Positions 24,005 to 32,300 of a DNA stretch of 38,048 nucleotides are shown piece by piece. The stretch is taken from the NCBI GenBank assembly GCA_003671275.1, contig QWPB01000091.1, positions 1 to 38,048 of the forward strand, given 5' to 3'. The translations under genes were made by a program, and so were the position numbers. This DNA is from Planctomycetota bacterium. Lineage in GTDB: Bacteria > Planctomycetota > Planctomycetia > Planctomycetales > Planctomycetaceae. Every line of letters starts with the position of its first letter. The stretch's first letter is position 1. Below the pieces are notes generated by a model that was not told the origin of the DNA, did no database searches, and saw nothing but the letters and a program-made list of their open reading frames with translations.

Positions 24005-24865
24005 ATGGCCACCTACATTTCGCCCCTCGCTTACGTTGATCCTCGTGCCCAGCTGGGGGAGAACGTGTTTGTCGGACCGTTCTGTCTGATCGGTCCGAAT
24101 GTCACGATCGGTGTGGATACCCGTCTGGAAAGCCACGTCACGGTGATTGGCTGGGCCACGATTGGCGAGCGAAATCGGTTCTGTCAGAACTGCGTCATCG
24201 GAGGCGAGCCGCAGGATAAAGGGTATGTTGAAGGGGCTCCCACACAAGTCATCATTGGGGACGACAACCACTTTCGGGAAGGGGTGACCGTCAATCGCGG
24301 GGCGATGAAGGAAGACGGTATCACGCGGATCGATCACCGCAATCTGCTGATGTCGAATGCGCACGTGGCCCATAACTGTCACGTTTACTCCGACACGATG
24401 CTGGTCAATGGCGTACTGCTCGGAGGCCATGTCCATGTGCACGACAAGGCGATTATCTCCGGCAATTCGGCGGTCCACCATTTCAGTTCCGTGGGGACGC
24501 TGGCTTTCGTGGGGGGGTGCTCCAAGGTGGTCGTGGACGTGCCTCCCTACATGATCTACGACGGGAATGACGAAGCGGGTGTCCGCACGTTGAACCTGGT
24601 GGGTATGCAGCGAGCCGGAGTCAATGCGAGCACGATCGCCCTCATCAAGCGGGCCTATAAGCTGTTGATTCGTGAACACAAGCCGCTGGATGAAGTGCGT
24701 GTCTTGCTGGCCGATGAGTGTGACGGCGTGATTCCGATGGAACTGGGCACGCTCTTCTCGTTTCTCGATTACCAGCGTCAGGGGAAAAATGGTCGGGGGC
24801 GCGAAGTGGTTCGTGCCCATGTACCCGCGATTGCCTTGCCTGAAGTGCGGTCCAAGGCGGCCTGA
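24005..24865 (+). CDS. lpxA: acyl-ACP--UDP-N-acetylglucosamine O-acyltransferase
   Basis: This 286-residue cytoplasmic enzyme catalyses the first step of lipid A synthesis, moving a hydroxyacyl chain from ACP to a UDP-sugar. The N-terminal two thirds is a left-handed beta-helix of hexapeptide repeats (ISPLAYVDPRAQLGENVFVG). The catalytic His lies in NAHVAHNCHV (E. coli His125), and other landmarks are GGHVHVHDKAIISGNSAVHH, GGCSKVVVDVPPYMIYDGND and the C-terminal helical domain (RAYKLLIREHKPLDEVRVLL). AAGGA seven bases before the ATG supports the start. It is followed after 33 bp by an oxidoreductase, an order known from lipid A loci that use an amino-sugar substrate. Its presence implies that the organism can make lipid A. 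Confidence 0.95.
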   Translation: MATYISPLAYVDPRAQLGENVFVGPFCLIGPNVTIGVDTRLESHVTVIGWATIGERNRFCQNCVIGGEPQDKGYVEGAPTQVIIGDDNHFREGVTVNRGAMKEDGITRIDHRNLLMSNAHVAHNCHVYSDTMLVNGVLLGGHVHVHDKAIISGNSAVHHFSSVGTLAFVGGCSKVVVDVPPYMIYDGNDEAGVRTLNLVGMQRAGVNASTIALIKRAYKLLIREHKPLDEVRVLLADECDGVIPMELGTLFSFLDYQRQGKNGRGREVVRAHVPAIALPEVRSKAA

Positions 24866-24898
24866 TCGGTGAGCGGCGTTTCTGTGAGAACTGGATCC

Positions 24899-25966
24899 AT
24901 GAACCGTTTGAAGCTGGGTGTCGTCGGGGTGGGAGCACTGGGACGACACCATGCTCGGATCCTGGGTTCGTTTCCCGATGTGGAACTCGTCGCCGTTGCC
25001 GAGCCGAATGAGGCCCAGGGGCGTTCAGTGGCTGAGGCCACCGGTTGTGAATGGGTTGCGGACTATCAGTCCCTGTTGGGACGCGTAGATGCCGCATCCA
25101 TTGTCGTGCCGACATTTCTGCATCAGCCTGTCGCCGTGGCCTTTCTCGAGCGCGGGATTCCCGTACTGGTCGAGAAGCCGATTGCCAGTTCGCTGGCGGC
25201 TGGTCAGGCGATTGTCGATGCGGCTGCGGCCAGTCGTGTCGCCGTGCAGGTCGGACATATCGAACGCTTCAACCCGGCGTTTCGTGCGCTGGCGGAACGT
25301 GTACAGGCTCCCCGGTACATTCGAGCCGAGCGGTACAGCAACTATGCCTTTCGCTCGATGGATATCGGCGTTGTTCACGACCTGATGATCCATGACATCG
25401 AGCTGACGCAGTATCTGGTGCAATCAGAGGTCATCTCGGTCGAGGCATTTGGCGTCTCACTGGTCGGTGGTCATGAAGATGCGGTCCAGGCACGAGTGCG
25501 GTTTGAGAATGGTTGTCTGGCCGACCTGTCCGCGAACCGTGTCTGTCCCACTGCCACGCGCACGATGCAGGTCTGGTCCGCGCGTGGCTGTGTGACAGCC
25601 GATCTGCATACCCGAACCGTGACGACGTATGGTCCGAGAGCCGACCTGCGGCACGGACCGCTGCCTTATGACCTGGGACGGCAACCGGGAGCGGACATCA
25701 ATCAGCTGAAAGCGGAGATGTTCACCCGGTTTATCCCGATGGAGACTCCGACCTTGGAATCCGCGGATGCCCTGACCATGGAGCTTCGCAGCTTCATCGA
25801 GTCCGTCCGCAATGGGACCATGCCCGAAGTCGATGGTGTGGCCGGGCTGAAGGCGATTCAGGTGGCCGATGCGATTCTGAAATCGGTAGCGACTCATTCG
25901 TGGGGGCCAGGTGATGGATTGGGGCCCCACGTGCTGCTCGACCGCTTGGCAACCGCCTCGTTGTAG
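24899..25966 (+). CDS. Gfo/Idh/MocA oxidoreductase (GnnA-like context)
   Basis: This 355-residue protein has an N-terminal Rossmann fold (LGVVGVGALGRHHARIL) for NAD(P), the family motif VEKPIASS near residue 93, and a C-terminal alpha/beta substrate domain with the conserved segment VVHDLMIHDIELTQYLVQSE. It directly follows lpxA. In Acidithiobacillus and Leptospira, the related GnnA oxidises UDP-GlcNAc at C3 before transamination by GnnB, giving the amino sugar that LpxA acylates; gnnA sits next to lpxA there. That role is a context-based inference, since no GnnB-type aminotransferase is in the window. The ATG at 24899 matches the start of the Rossmann fold. Confidence 0.88.
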   Translation: MNRLKLGVVGVGALGRHHARILGSFPDVELVAVAEPNEAQGRSVAEATGCEWVADYQSLLGRVDAASIVVPTFLHQPVAVAFLERGIPVLVEKPIASSLAAGQAIVDAAAASRVAVQVGHIERFNPAFRALAERVQAPRYIRAERYSNYAFRSMDIGVVHDLMIHDIELTQYLVQSEVISVEAFGVSLVGGHEDAVQARVRFENGCLADLSANRVCPTATRTMQVWSARGCVTADLHTRTVTTYGPRADLRHGPLPYDLGRQPGADINQLKAEMFTRFIPMETPTLESADALTMELRSFIESVRNGTMPEVDGVAGLKAIQVADAILKSVATHSWGPGDGLGPHVLLDRLATASL

Positions 25967-26132
25967 GGGGTTTCCTCGGTCGTTCCCGTCCGTTGTCAGG
26001 TTGGACAGGCGGGCAAAATGAACGCGATACGTGGATCGGTATCCAGTCCCACTCGGGTTGAGATTGTGCGGATACTGAACGGCTGTGATATGCTGGCGTC
26101 ATCTGCATCATACCTCACCCGTCGAGAGCACC

Positions 26133-27671
26133 ATGAGGACGATTCCGCTGACTGTTGGCCACTGGAGTGTGGGGCCTCGGGTATTGTTGGGGATGGTTGT
26201 CTGGGGAGCTGTTTTCGCGAGCGGGTGGGGCCTGTCCACCGTCCGGGCCGACGAGCCGAAGGTCGAGAACACCTGGCAGGTGATTCAGATGCAGGGGCAG
26301 CGCGTCGGGTACGTCCACGCCACCACCAAAACGGAAGAGCGTGACGGAAAGAAGGTCATTGTCTCGGATGTCTTCACCCGAATGTCGATCCGTCGCTTCG
26401 GGGTTGCCCTCACCACCGATGTGATTCAAAAGACGGAAGAGACCGAAGAGGGACAGCTGTTGTCGGTCTACTCGCTGCAGGACAACCCACCGTTCAGTCG
26501 GACGGAAGCCAAAGGGCGTGTCAGCGGGCAAAAGATCATTCTGGAAACCACCAATGCCGGGAAGACGCATACGCGCGAGATTCCCCTGCCGGCGGATTTG
26601 AAGTCGCCCTCGTGGCAGGATCGTTCGCTCCGCGAGTCACCGCTGAAGGTGGGCGAGTCCCGGACGTTCCAGACGTTTGAAGCGACGCTGGGGAAGGTCG
26701 TGGATATCCATCTGACGCGGGTGGAGGCGGGTGAGACTACGCTGCTCTCGGGGGAGAAGGCCAAACTCGATCGAATCGAACTGAAGCAATCGGTCCTGCC
26801 GGGGATCACGTCACTGATCTACTCGGATTCGTCCGGCAGTATGAAGAAGATGGAGATGCCGCTGCTGAAGATGGAGGCGTTCGACTGTACCCGGGATGAA
26901 GCCCTCCGGGAGATTGCCGAGGCGAATATCGATTTGGGAATCGACACGCTGGTCAAGGTGGGCGTGATCCCAAACCCCCGGGAGACGACTCGCGTGACGT
27001 TTCGGCTGGAGGCCAGGGAATACGATCCGTTCCAGGTCTATCCGGCCAGTACGTACCAAGGCCTCGTGAAGCGGGATGACGGTAGTTTTGAACTGACCGT
27101 GCGGGCCGAAGCGCTCCCGGAGGCTCCCCGGGAACCGGCTCCTGAGGCTCGCTACCTGGCCTCATCGCGGTACATGGACCTGAACGATGAGCTGATTCAG
27201 CAGCTGTCTCAGAGGTTTGCGAATGAGGAGACCGATGTCCGGAGGATCGCCTGGGCCGGGGAGAAATTTGTTCATGAGCATCTAAACCTCAAGGACTATA
27301 AAACGAATCTGGCAACCGCTTCGGAGGTCGCCCGCAGTCGCTCGGGGGACTGCACCGAACATGGGGTGCTGCTGGCGGCTTTGCTCCGGGCTCGCAAGAT
27401 TCCCGCTCGAGTGGCTGCGGGGCTGGTTTACGCGGCCTCGCTCAAGGCATACGGCGGCCACATGTGGACCGAGGCGTACCTCGACGGGCGGTGGGTGCCG
27501 CTGGATGCGACGCTGGCGAATGGGCACGGGGATGCCATCCACATCAAAACTTCGGATGCCGCCCTGGAAGACGAATCCAGCCTGCCGGTGGAGCAGATGC
27601 TGCCTCTGATCCACCTGCTGGGGAGGACGACGCTTACGGTGGAGGTGGTGGAGCACCGGAAATCGGAGTAG
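26133..27671 (+). CDS. secreted transglutaminase-like superfamily protein
   Basis: This 512-residue protein has an N-terminal signal or anchor (LLGMVVWGAVFASGWGLSTV), so it should act outside the cytoplasm. Residues about 35-380 are beta-rich and unassigned. A transglutaminase/protease-like core follows at about 380-490, with the catalytic Cys in SRSGDCTEHGVLLAALLRAR, the His in GGHMWTEAYLDGRW and the Asp in VPLDATLANGHGD. Bacterial members are often cysteine proteases or peptidases rather than cross-linking enzymes. It lies on the same strand 166 bp after the oxidoreductase, with no shared function evident. The start at 26133 is chosen because the signal peptide follows. Confidence 0.88.
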   Translation: MRTIPLTVGHWSVGPRVLLGMVVWGAVFASGWGLSTVRADEPKVENTWQVIQMQGQRVGYVHATTKTEERDGKKVIVSDVFTRMSIRRFGVALTTDVIQKTEETEEGQLLSVYSLQDNPPFSRTEAKGRVSGQKIILETTNAGKTHTREIPLPADLKSPSWQDRSLRESPLKVGESRTFQTFEATLGKVVDIHLTRVEAGETTLLSGEKAKLDRIELKQSVLPGITSLIYSDSSGSMKKMEMPLLKMEAFDCTRDEALREIAEANIDLGIDTLVKVGVIPNPRETTRVTFRLEAREYDPFQVYPASTYQGLVKRDDGSFELTVRAEALPEAPREPAPEARYLASSRYMDLNDELIQQLSQRFANEETDVRRIAWAGEKFVHEHLNLKDYKTNLATASEVARSRSGDCTEHGVLLAALLRARKIPARVAAGLVYAASLKAYGGHMWTEAYLDGRWVPLDATLANGHGDAIHIKTSDAALEDESSLPVEQMLPLIHLLGRTTLTVEVVEHRKSE

Positions 27672-27839
27672 CTGCATTTCCTGCCGAACCCGAGTGGAAT
27701 TCCCGTGTCCGTCCCGCGTCGGAACCGAATGGCCCGCTGGAAGTTCCAGCGTCGATCGGACGAATCGGCCAGTTTGCATGCATCGCGGTCTTGCCGCGTG
27801 TGAGCGAACCGGTCACAGTCCCGCTCGTTCGAGAGGCTT

Positions 27840-27860
27840 GATCGCTGAGTCCCAGCGATC
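27840..27860. repeat. 8-bp perfect hairpin after the transglutaminase-like gene
   Basis: GATCGCTG (27840-27847) and CAGCGATC (27853-27860) are exact reverse complements around AGTCC. It is 169 bases past the stop codon, so it may mark a transcript end or a separate structured element. Confidence 0.4.
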
Positions 27861-27946
27861 GGAAATTTCGACACCGATGCCGGAGTTTACTTCCCTGTGA
27901 CGTAGACTTCGGGGACTCCACGCATTCGGGAAAGTGCGCGGATCGA

Positions 27947-27974
27947 ATCGAGCAGCCTCCCTCGGCTGGTCGAT
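27947..27974. repeat. 10-bp hairpin with one mismatch
   Basis: ATCGA and CAGCC pair with GGCTG and TCGAT around the loop TCCCTC, interrupted by a single G/G mismatch. It lies about 180 bases before the MFS start; its role is unknown. Confidence 0.4.
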
Positions 27975-28156
27975 AACAGATGATTCCCAGTAAGTCGGGA
28001 GAAGTGGGCGGAGCGATCCCTCCTCGGAACCCGCCGATAGAATGTGACTCCATCCGCTGAGCTGCTTCCGAGGCGAAACTCGCAGCACAGCATCGATGCG
28101 GGGCACTAGCCGGAATCCCGGACCACTGCGTCCGGAGGACCGCTGGAGCAGATTTC

Positions 28157-29578
28157 GTGTGGTCGTTGCGTCAGGCGCAGGTCGCCATCATTGTGGCCGG
28201 GTGTATGGGGATGGCCTATACCCAGTTGACGACATCAGCGGTCGTCATTCAGTTTGCCCGCTCGTTGGGGGCCACCGGCCTGCACATCGGGATCTTGGGA
28301 GCGCTGCCGACCGGCATGCTCTTTATGCAATTCGTGGCGGCGTTCTTCGCGAACCGGATTCGGTATCGCCGACCGCTGTGGGCGCTGGCCTGTTACGCTC
28401 AGCGCGTGTGCTACTTGCCAATCGCACTGGGGGCGTGGTTCCTGCCGAGTGTGTCTCCCACGGTCTGGCTCTGGTCGTTCTTGGCCGTGACGGTCGTGGA
28501 GCAGGCACTGGCGCACTTCTCGACGCCGCTCTGGATGTCCTGGATGGGGGACTACCTGCCGCACGAAGGGCTGAACCAGTATTGGGGCACTCGTCATCGC
28601 TGGCAGCAGTATACGGCGGCGGCCTGTATGCTGGGCTGCACCGTGTTCTTCTATAACGGTTCGTCCCAGATGATTGCGGCCTTTGCGATCATCATGACGG
28701 TGGCGTCGGTGCTGGGAGTGGCGGACATTGTCATGTTCCGCAAGGTCGACGAGCCCCCCGTCACGCCCTCGAAGGCGATCGGATTCTGGGAGTCGTTTGT
28801 CGCCCCGCTGAAGCTGCCAAGTTTCCGGTCGTACATCGGGTTCATGAGCTACTGGCACCTGGCCTCGATGGTCGGGGCGCCGTTCATCAGTCTCTACCTG
28901 CTGCAGTATGTCGGCATGGGATTGTGGCAGGTGCTGGCCCTCTGGACGGCAGCCTGGGTGGGCGGAGCGGCGTTTTCGCAGTTCTTGGGGAAGCAGGCCG
29001 AACTGCACGGCAACAAGGCTGTGATGAAGATCTGCGTCCTGCTGAAGCCGATCAACATGTTCTGCCTGATGTTGGCTCCGCGTGACCCGGCGCTGGCCTT
29101 CTGGACCTTGGTACCGATGTTCATGCTCGACGCGGTGCTGAATGCGGGAATCCTGATTGCCAACAACGGGTTCTTGCTGAAGAACTCGCCCACCGAAAAC
29201 CGGACGATGTATATCGCTTCGGGAACCGCGATTGCCGGAATCGTGGGGGGCGTGACCGCGATTGTTTCCGGGATGGCTTTGTCGGCCATGGACGGCTGGT
29301 CATTGACCATCGCCGGGGCCCAGATCACCGGATTCCATGTGCTGTTCCTGGTCAGCATGCTGTTGCGATTCGGGGCGGTTCCGTTCGTAAACCGGATTCA
29401 GGAACCGACCACCCATCCGCCGATGCCTGTCTTCTCGGCCCAAGTGGTCGTGGTCACCGTACGCGTGTACCGCTCGATCCAGGGCAGCATCCGCATTCTG
29501 CGCCCGGACCAGGCTCAGCGCCCGGCTCGCCCGCCCCGGCATCCGCTGCCCAACAAGTCGACTCAGGCCGCGCCGTAA
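28157..29578 (+). CDS. MFS transporter
   Basis: This 473-residue inner-membrane protein has about twelve hydrophobic segments and a loop (RIRYRRPLWA after TM2) in the position of the MFS cytoplasmic loop motif. Helices include VAIIVAGCMGMAYTQLTTSA, LHIGILGALPTGMLFMQFVA, MIAAFAIIMTVASVLGVADI and ASGTAIAGIVGGVTAIVSGM. The last 45 residues are an Arg/Pro/Gln-rich cytoplasmic tail. The GTG at 28157 is supported by GGAG eight bases upstream. Similar planctomycete proteins are annotated only as MFS; the substrate is unknown and neighbours do not suggest one. Confidence 0.85.
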   Translation: MWSLRQAQVAIIVAGCMGMAYTQLTTSAVVIQFARSLGATGLHIGILGALPTGMLFMQFVAAFFANRIRYRRPLWALACYAQRVCYLPIALGAWFLPSVSPTVWLWSFLAVTVVEQALAHFSTPLWMSWMGDYLPHEGLNQYWGTRHRWQQYTAAACMLGCTVFFYNGSSQMIAAFAIIMTVASVLGVADIVMFRKVDEPPVTPSKAIGFWESFVAPLKLPSFRSYIGFMSYWHLASMVGAPFISLYLLQYVGMGLWQVLALWTAAWVGGAAFSQFLGKQAELHGNKAVMKICVLLKPINMFCLMLAPRDPALAFWTLVPMFMLDAVLNAGILIANNGFLLKNSPTENRTMYIASGTAIAGIVGGVTAIVSGMALSAMDGWSLTIAGAQITGFHVLFLVSMLLRFGAVPFVNRIQEPTTHPPMPVFSAQVVVVTVRVYRSIQGSIRILRPDQAQRPARPPRHPLPNKSTQAAP

Positions 29579-29625
29579 CTCGGCGAATGTCGGCGATGCC
29601 GTTCGCCTGCGGGTAGCGAATGTCC

Positions 29626-30474
29626 TTACTTCGCTCCCGCTCGCGCGCGGGCAATTGTGAAGTCGACGAGTTCCTGACAGCGGAAGAACCCCTCCCAGTA
29701 GTTGTGGCCCTGCCCTTCTGCCACGATCAGGCGGACGGCGTTTTCCGCCCCCGCCGCTTTGTACCGCGCGACGAACTCCGCCGAGTTTTCCCGCAGTGGA
29801 ACCACGGCATCCTGATCTCCATGGATGAACATCGCGGGGATCCGAGCTTGGGCAAGCACGGAGACCCTTTCAATGGGGTTATGCTTTGCCAGCTGGGCTT
29901 CGAGCTCGGCGGGAGTCAGTCCATAGGCTGGGGCTGCCTGGGCCAATCCCGGATAAGTGCGGAAGTCGAACACCGGGTAAATTCCAGCGATTCCGGCAAC
30001 CTTCTCCGGGTTCGCAGCGGCCCAGCTGGTGACCCAAAGCCCGCCTCGGCTGCGCCCCAGTAGACAGGGCCGGGCGGCGTACCCCCGCTTCCCCGTCATC
30101 TCGTTGTAGAGTGCCGTAAACAATGACTGGCTGCGGGGGCTGCCGTAACCCTCTCCGACATCGATTCCGGCAACCGCAATTCCAGCTGCCAGAAACTGCT
30201 CATGCATCCACTTCTCATGCGAATCAGGATAGGCGGGCAACGTGGGGCCATAGATGACCCACGGCTGCGGAGTCGTCCGGAGATTTTCCGGGGGAAGGAA
30301 GACAAAAGCCGGTCGTCCTTCGACCAGGAAAGCTTCACCGGGCAGAATCAGTGTCTTGATCGGGACTTCTTCCGCGAGCGCAGCGCTGCCGCAGAACCAT
30401 AACCCGCACCCGTAGATCATCCGCAGCACCCAGCTGCGTAAGCCCACTGCCGAACACGAATTCACCGGGGTCAT
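29626..30474 (-). CDS. secreted alpha/beta hydrolase
   Basis: This 282-residue alpha/beta hydrolase has an N-terminal hydrophobic leader (MIYGCGLWFCGSAALAEEVP). The catalytic triad can be read: Ser in the nucleophile elbow GRSRGG, Asp in HGDQDAVVPL, and His in AEGQGHNYWEGFF. The oxyanion region precedes it with YGPTLPAYPD. It resembles peptidase S9/acetyl-xylan-esterase-type enzymes and likely cleaves an ester in the periplasm or outside. AGGAG lies seven bases before the ATG. It is 63 bp downstream of the sulfatase gene on the same strand, so both may act on one sulfated, esterified polysaccharide; this is inference. Confidence 0.85.
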   Translation of the reverse strand: MTPVNSCSAVGLRSWVLRMIYGCGLWFCGSAALAEEVPIKTLILPGEAFLVEGRPAFVFLPPENLRTTPQPWVIYGPTLPAYPDSHEKWMHEQFLAAGIAVAGIDVGEGYGSPRSQSLFTALYNEMTGKRGYAARPCLLGRSRGGLWVTSWAAANPEKVAGIAGIYPVFDFRTYPGLAQAAPAYGLTPAELEAQLAKHNPIERVSVLAQARIPAMFIHGDQDAVVPLRENSAEFVARYKAAGAENAVRLIVAEGQGHNYWEGFFRCQELVDFTIARARAGAK

Positions 30475-30537
30475 GTGTCAACTCCTTGTCAAACGAACGG
30501 GAACTCAACGCTCCCTCGGACGGCGTGTGGGGCGGAC

Positions 30538-32154
30538 TCACTCCGAGGCTGCATCCTTGGAATACTGATCGGCTTGTGCCTGCCAGCGGGCCGCCATGTC
30601 GGCCACTCGCTGCGGATCGTGAGTTGCCAGATTTGATGTTTCCGCCCGATCATTCCGCAGGTTGAACAACTCCCACGGCTGCTCCTTGGCGGCGACCAGT
30701 TTCCAATCGCCGAGGCGGATCGCACGGTTCCCCTCATGGGCCCACCATAATTCGCGAGGGGCAGATATTTCTTTTTGGAACAGATCCACCATGGACAGCC
30801 CAGGTCGTGCGGGGCTCACCGGGTCATGTGTGTCTGCCCGGTCTCCAGCGAGGGAAAGAATTGTCGGCCACACATCGACCAAGTGGCCCGGCTGATGGCG
30901 AATCTCCCCCCGAGCGGCGATTCCCCGTGGCCACTGGACGACCAGCGGGGTCGCCGTGCCGCCTTCGTGGACCCAGGTCTTGTGACGGCGGAACGGAGTG
31001 TTCGCGACAGCCGACCAACCCGGACCAAGACACAGATGGGTGGCCGCTGACCCAGGGGGCGCGTCAGGGTCATGGCCATCATCGCGGACCATCATTTCGG
31101 CAGAGGCTCCATTGTCGGAGAGAAACATCACCAGCGTATTATCCGATTGCCCCATCGCGTGGACCTGCGCCAGAACGCGTCCAATCTCCTGGTCCATCCG
31201 GTCAATCATGGCGGCATGGATCTCCATCTTGGTCGCTTGAAACGCCCGCTGATCCGCATTGAGGTCGTTCCACGGAATCGGGCGATTCACTTCGCCAGGT
31301 CCATAAAGTGCGATGTCTTTGGGAAAGTCGTACGGTGGACCGATGTCGGGTTCTCGGGAGGAACGTTCACCGCGGATCAGACCCAGAGCCTGCATCTTCT
31401 CCCAGCGTTTCGCCTGGATGACATCCCAGCCCGCGTCATAACGCCCCTTGTACTTGGCGATATCCTGGGCCGGAGCCTGCAACGGAAAGTGCGGAACCAC
31501 GAACGCAACATAGGAGAAAAACGGTTGGTCGGCGTGATCGTTCGCATGTTGCTTCAGCTGGTCAATCGCGTAGTCAGCAATTGCGGTCGTCGAGTAATAC
31601 CCCGTCCCGGGCGGCACCGGCGGCAATTTCTGATCGTTCAGGAAGCTGACCTTCGGGTGAAAATTGCGACCACAATCCTGCAGCAGGTAGGAACCATGGA
31701 ACCCCATCTGGAGGGGCTGTCCATCAATATGCCATTTTCCAGAGTGGTAACTGCGATACCCGTACGGCCGAAGCGCAACGGGCAGCAGGGGAGCCCACGC
31801 GGGGCGGGTTCCCTGACTGCCTCCCTTTTTGATGCCGCGTAAGCTGTCACGCCGGATCTGCTGGGCATAGTACCCCGTCAACAGTGTCCCGCGCGAAGGC
31901 CAACAGCGGGCCGTGTTGGAGAACTGCGACATCCGCAGGCCCCCTTGCGCCAGCGCATCCAGATGGGGTGTCTCGATTTCACTGCCGTAGCAACCGAGGT
32001 CCGAGTACCCCAGGTCGTCGGCCAGAAAGATCAGCACGTTCGGGCGGGAAGCTTCTGCGCGGACGGCGTCACCGCTGATGACCAGAGCCCATAGGACCCA
32101 GACCACGCGGACCAGGGCGGGTATGCCAGCCGGGGTATCGTTCTTGAGATTCAT
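30538..32154 (-). CDS. secreted arylsulfatase-type sulfatase
   Basis: This 538-residue type I sulfatase hydrolyses sulfate esters. It has a signal peptide (VRVVWVLWALVISGDAVRAE), the metal site FLADDLGYSDLGCYG, and the formylglycine motif CWPSRGTLLTG, whose Cys must be oxidised by a maturase. HSGKWHIDG and VMFLSDNGAS supply further active-site Lys, His, Asp and Asn. The C-terminal part (WELFNLRNDRAETSNLATHD) is also typical. The ATG at 32154 has GGAG nine bases upstream and starts the signal peptide; a longer frame to 32214 is not needed. Planctomycetes are rich in such enzymes for algal polysaccharides. No maturase gene is in the window. Confidence 0.95.
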   Translation of the reverse strand: MNLKNDTPAGIPALVRVVWVLWALVISGDAVRAEASRPNVLIFLADDLGYSDLGCYGSEIETPHLDALAQGGLRMSQFSNTARCWPSRGTLLTGYYAQQIRRDSLRGIKKGGSQGTRPAWAPLLPVALRPYGYRSYHSGKWHIDGQPLQMGFHGSYLLQDCGRNFHPKVSFLNDQKLPPVPPGTGYYSTTAIADYAIDQLKQHANDHADQPFFSYVAFVVPHFPLQAPAQDIAKYKGRYDAGWDVIQAKRWEKMQALGLIRGERSSREPDIGPPYDFPKDIALYGPGEVNRPIPWNDLNADQRAFQATKMEIHAAMIDRMDQEIGRVLAQVHAMGQSDNTLVMFLSDNGASAEMMVRDDGHDPDAPPGSAATHLCLGPGWSAVANTPFRRHKTWVHEGGTATPLVVQWPRGIAARGEIRHQPGHLVDVWPTILSLAGDRADTHDPVSPARPGLSMVDLFQKEISAPRELWWAHEGNRAIRLGDWKLVAAKEQPWELFNLRNDRAETSNLATHDPQRVADMAARWQAQADQYSKDAASE

Positions 32155-32300
32155 CGATCCGCTCCAGAAGTGGTAAGACTCTCGGATTCTGGAGCGGGGC
32201 CGGGCGATGGTCAATCACGTCGCTCGTTTTCGAGAGGCTGCCAGCCGGAGATGTAAAGTCCGGGAAAATCTTTCCGCAGTCATTTCCGGCGGCATGGAGT

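Larger units (their letters stand above)
27672..28156. other. 485-base gap with two hairpins
   Basis: No supported gene. Two clean inverted repeats occur: GATCGCTG/CAGCGATC around AGTCC at 27840-27860, and ATCGA-CAGCC/GGCTG-TCGAT at 27947-27974, with one G/G mismatch inside the stem. Neither has a U-tract. The short open frames on both strands lack ribosome sites and family character. GGAG at 28145-28148 belongs to the MFS gene. Confidence 0.55.

Noticed and set aside
26059-26110. Promoter before the transglutaminase-like gene (TTGAGA with TGATAT)
   Set aside because: The spacer would be 22 bases, too long for a sigma-70-type promoter, and no better-spaced -10 box is present.
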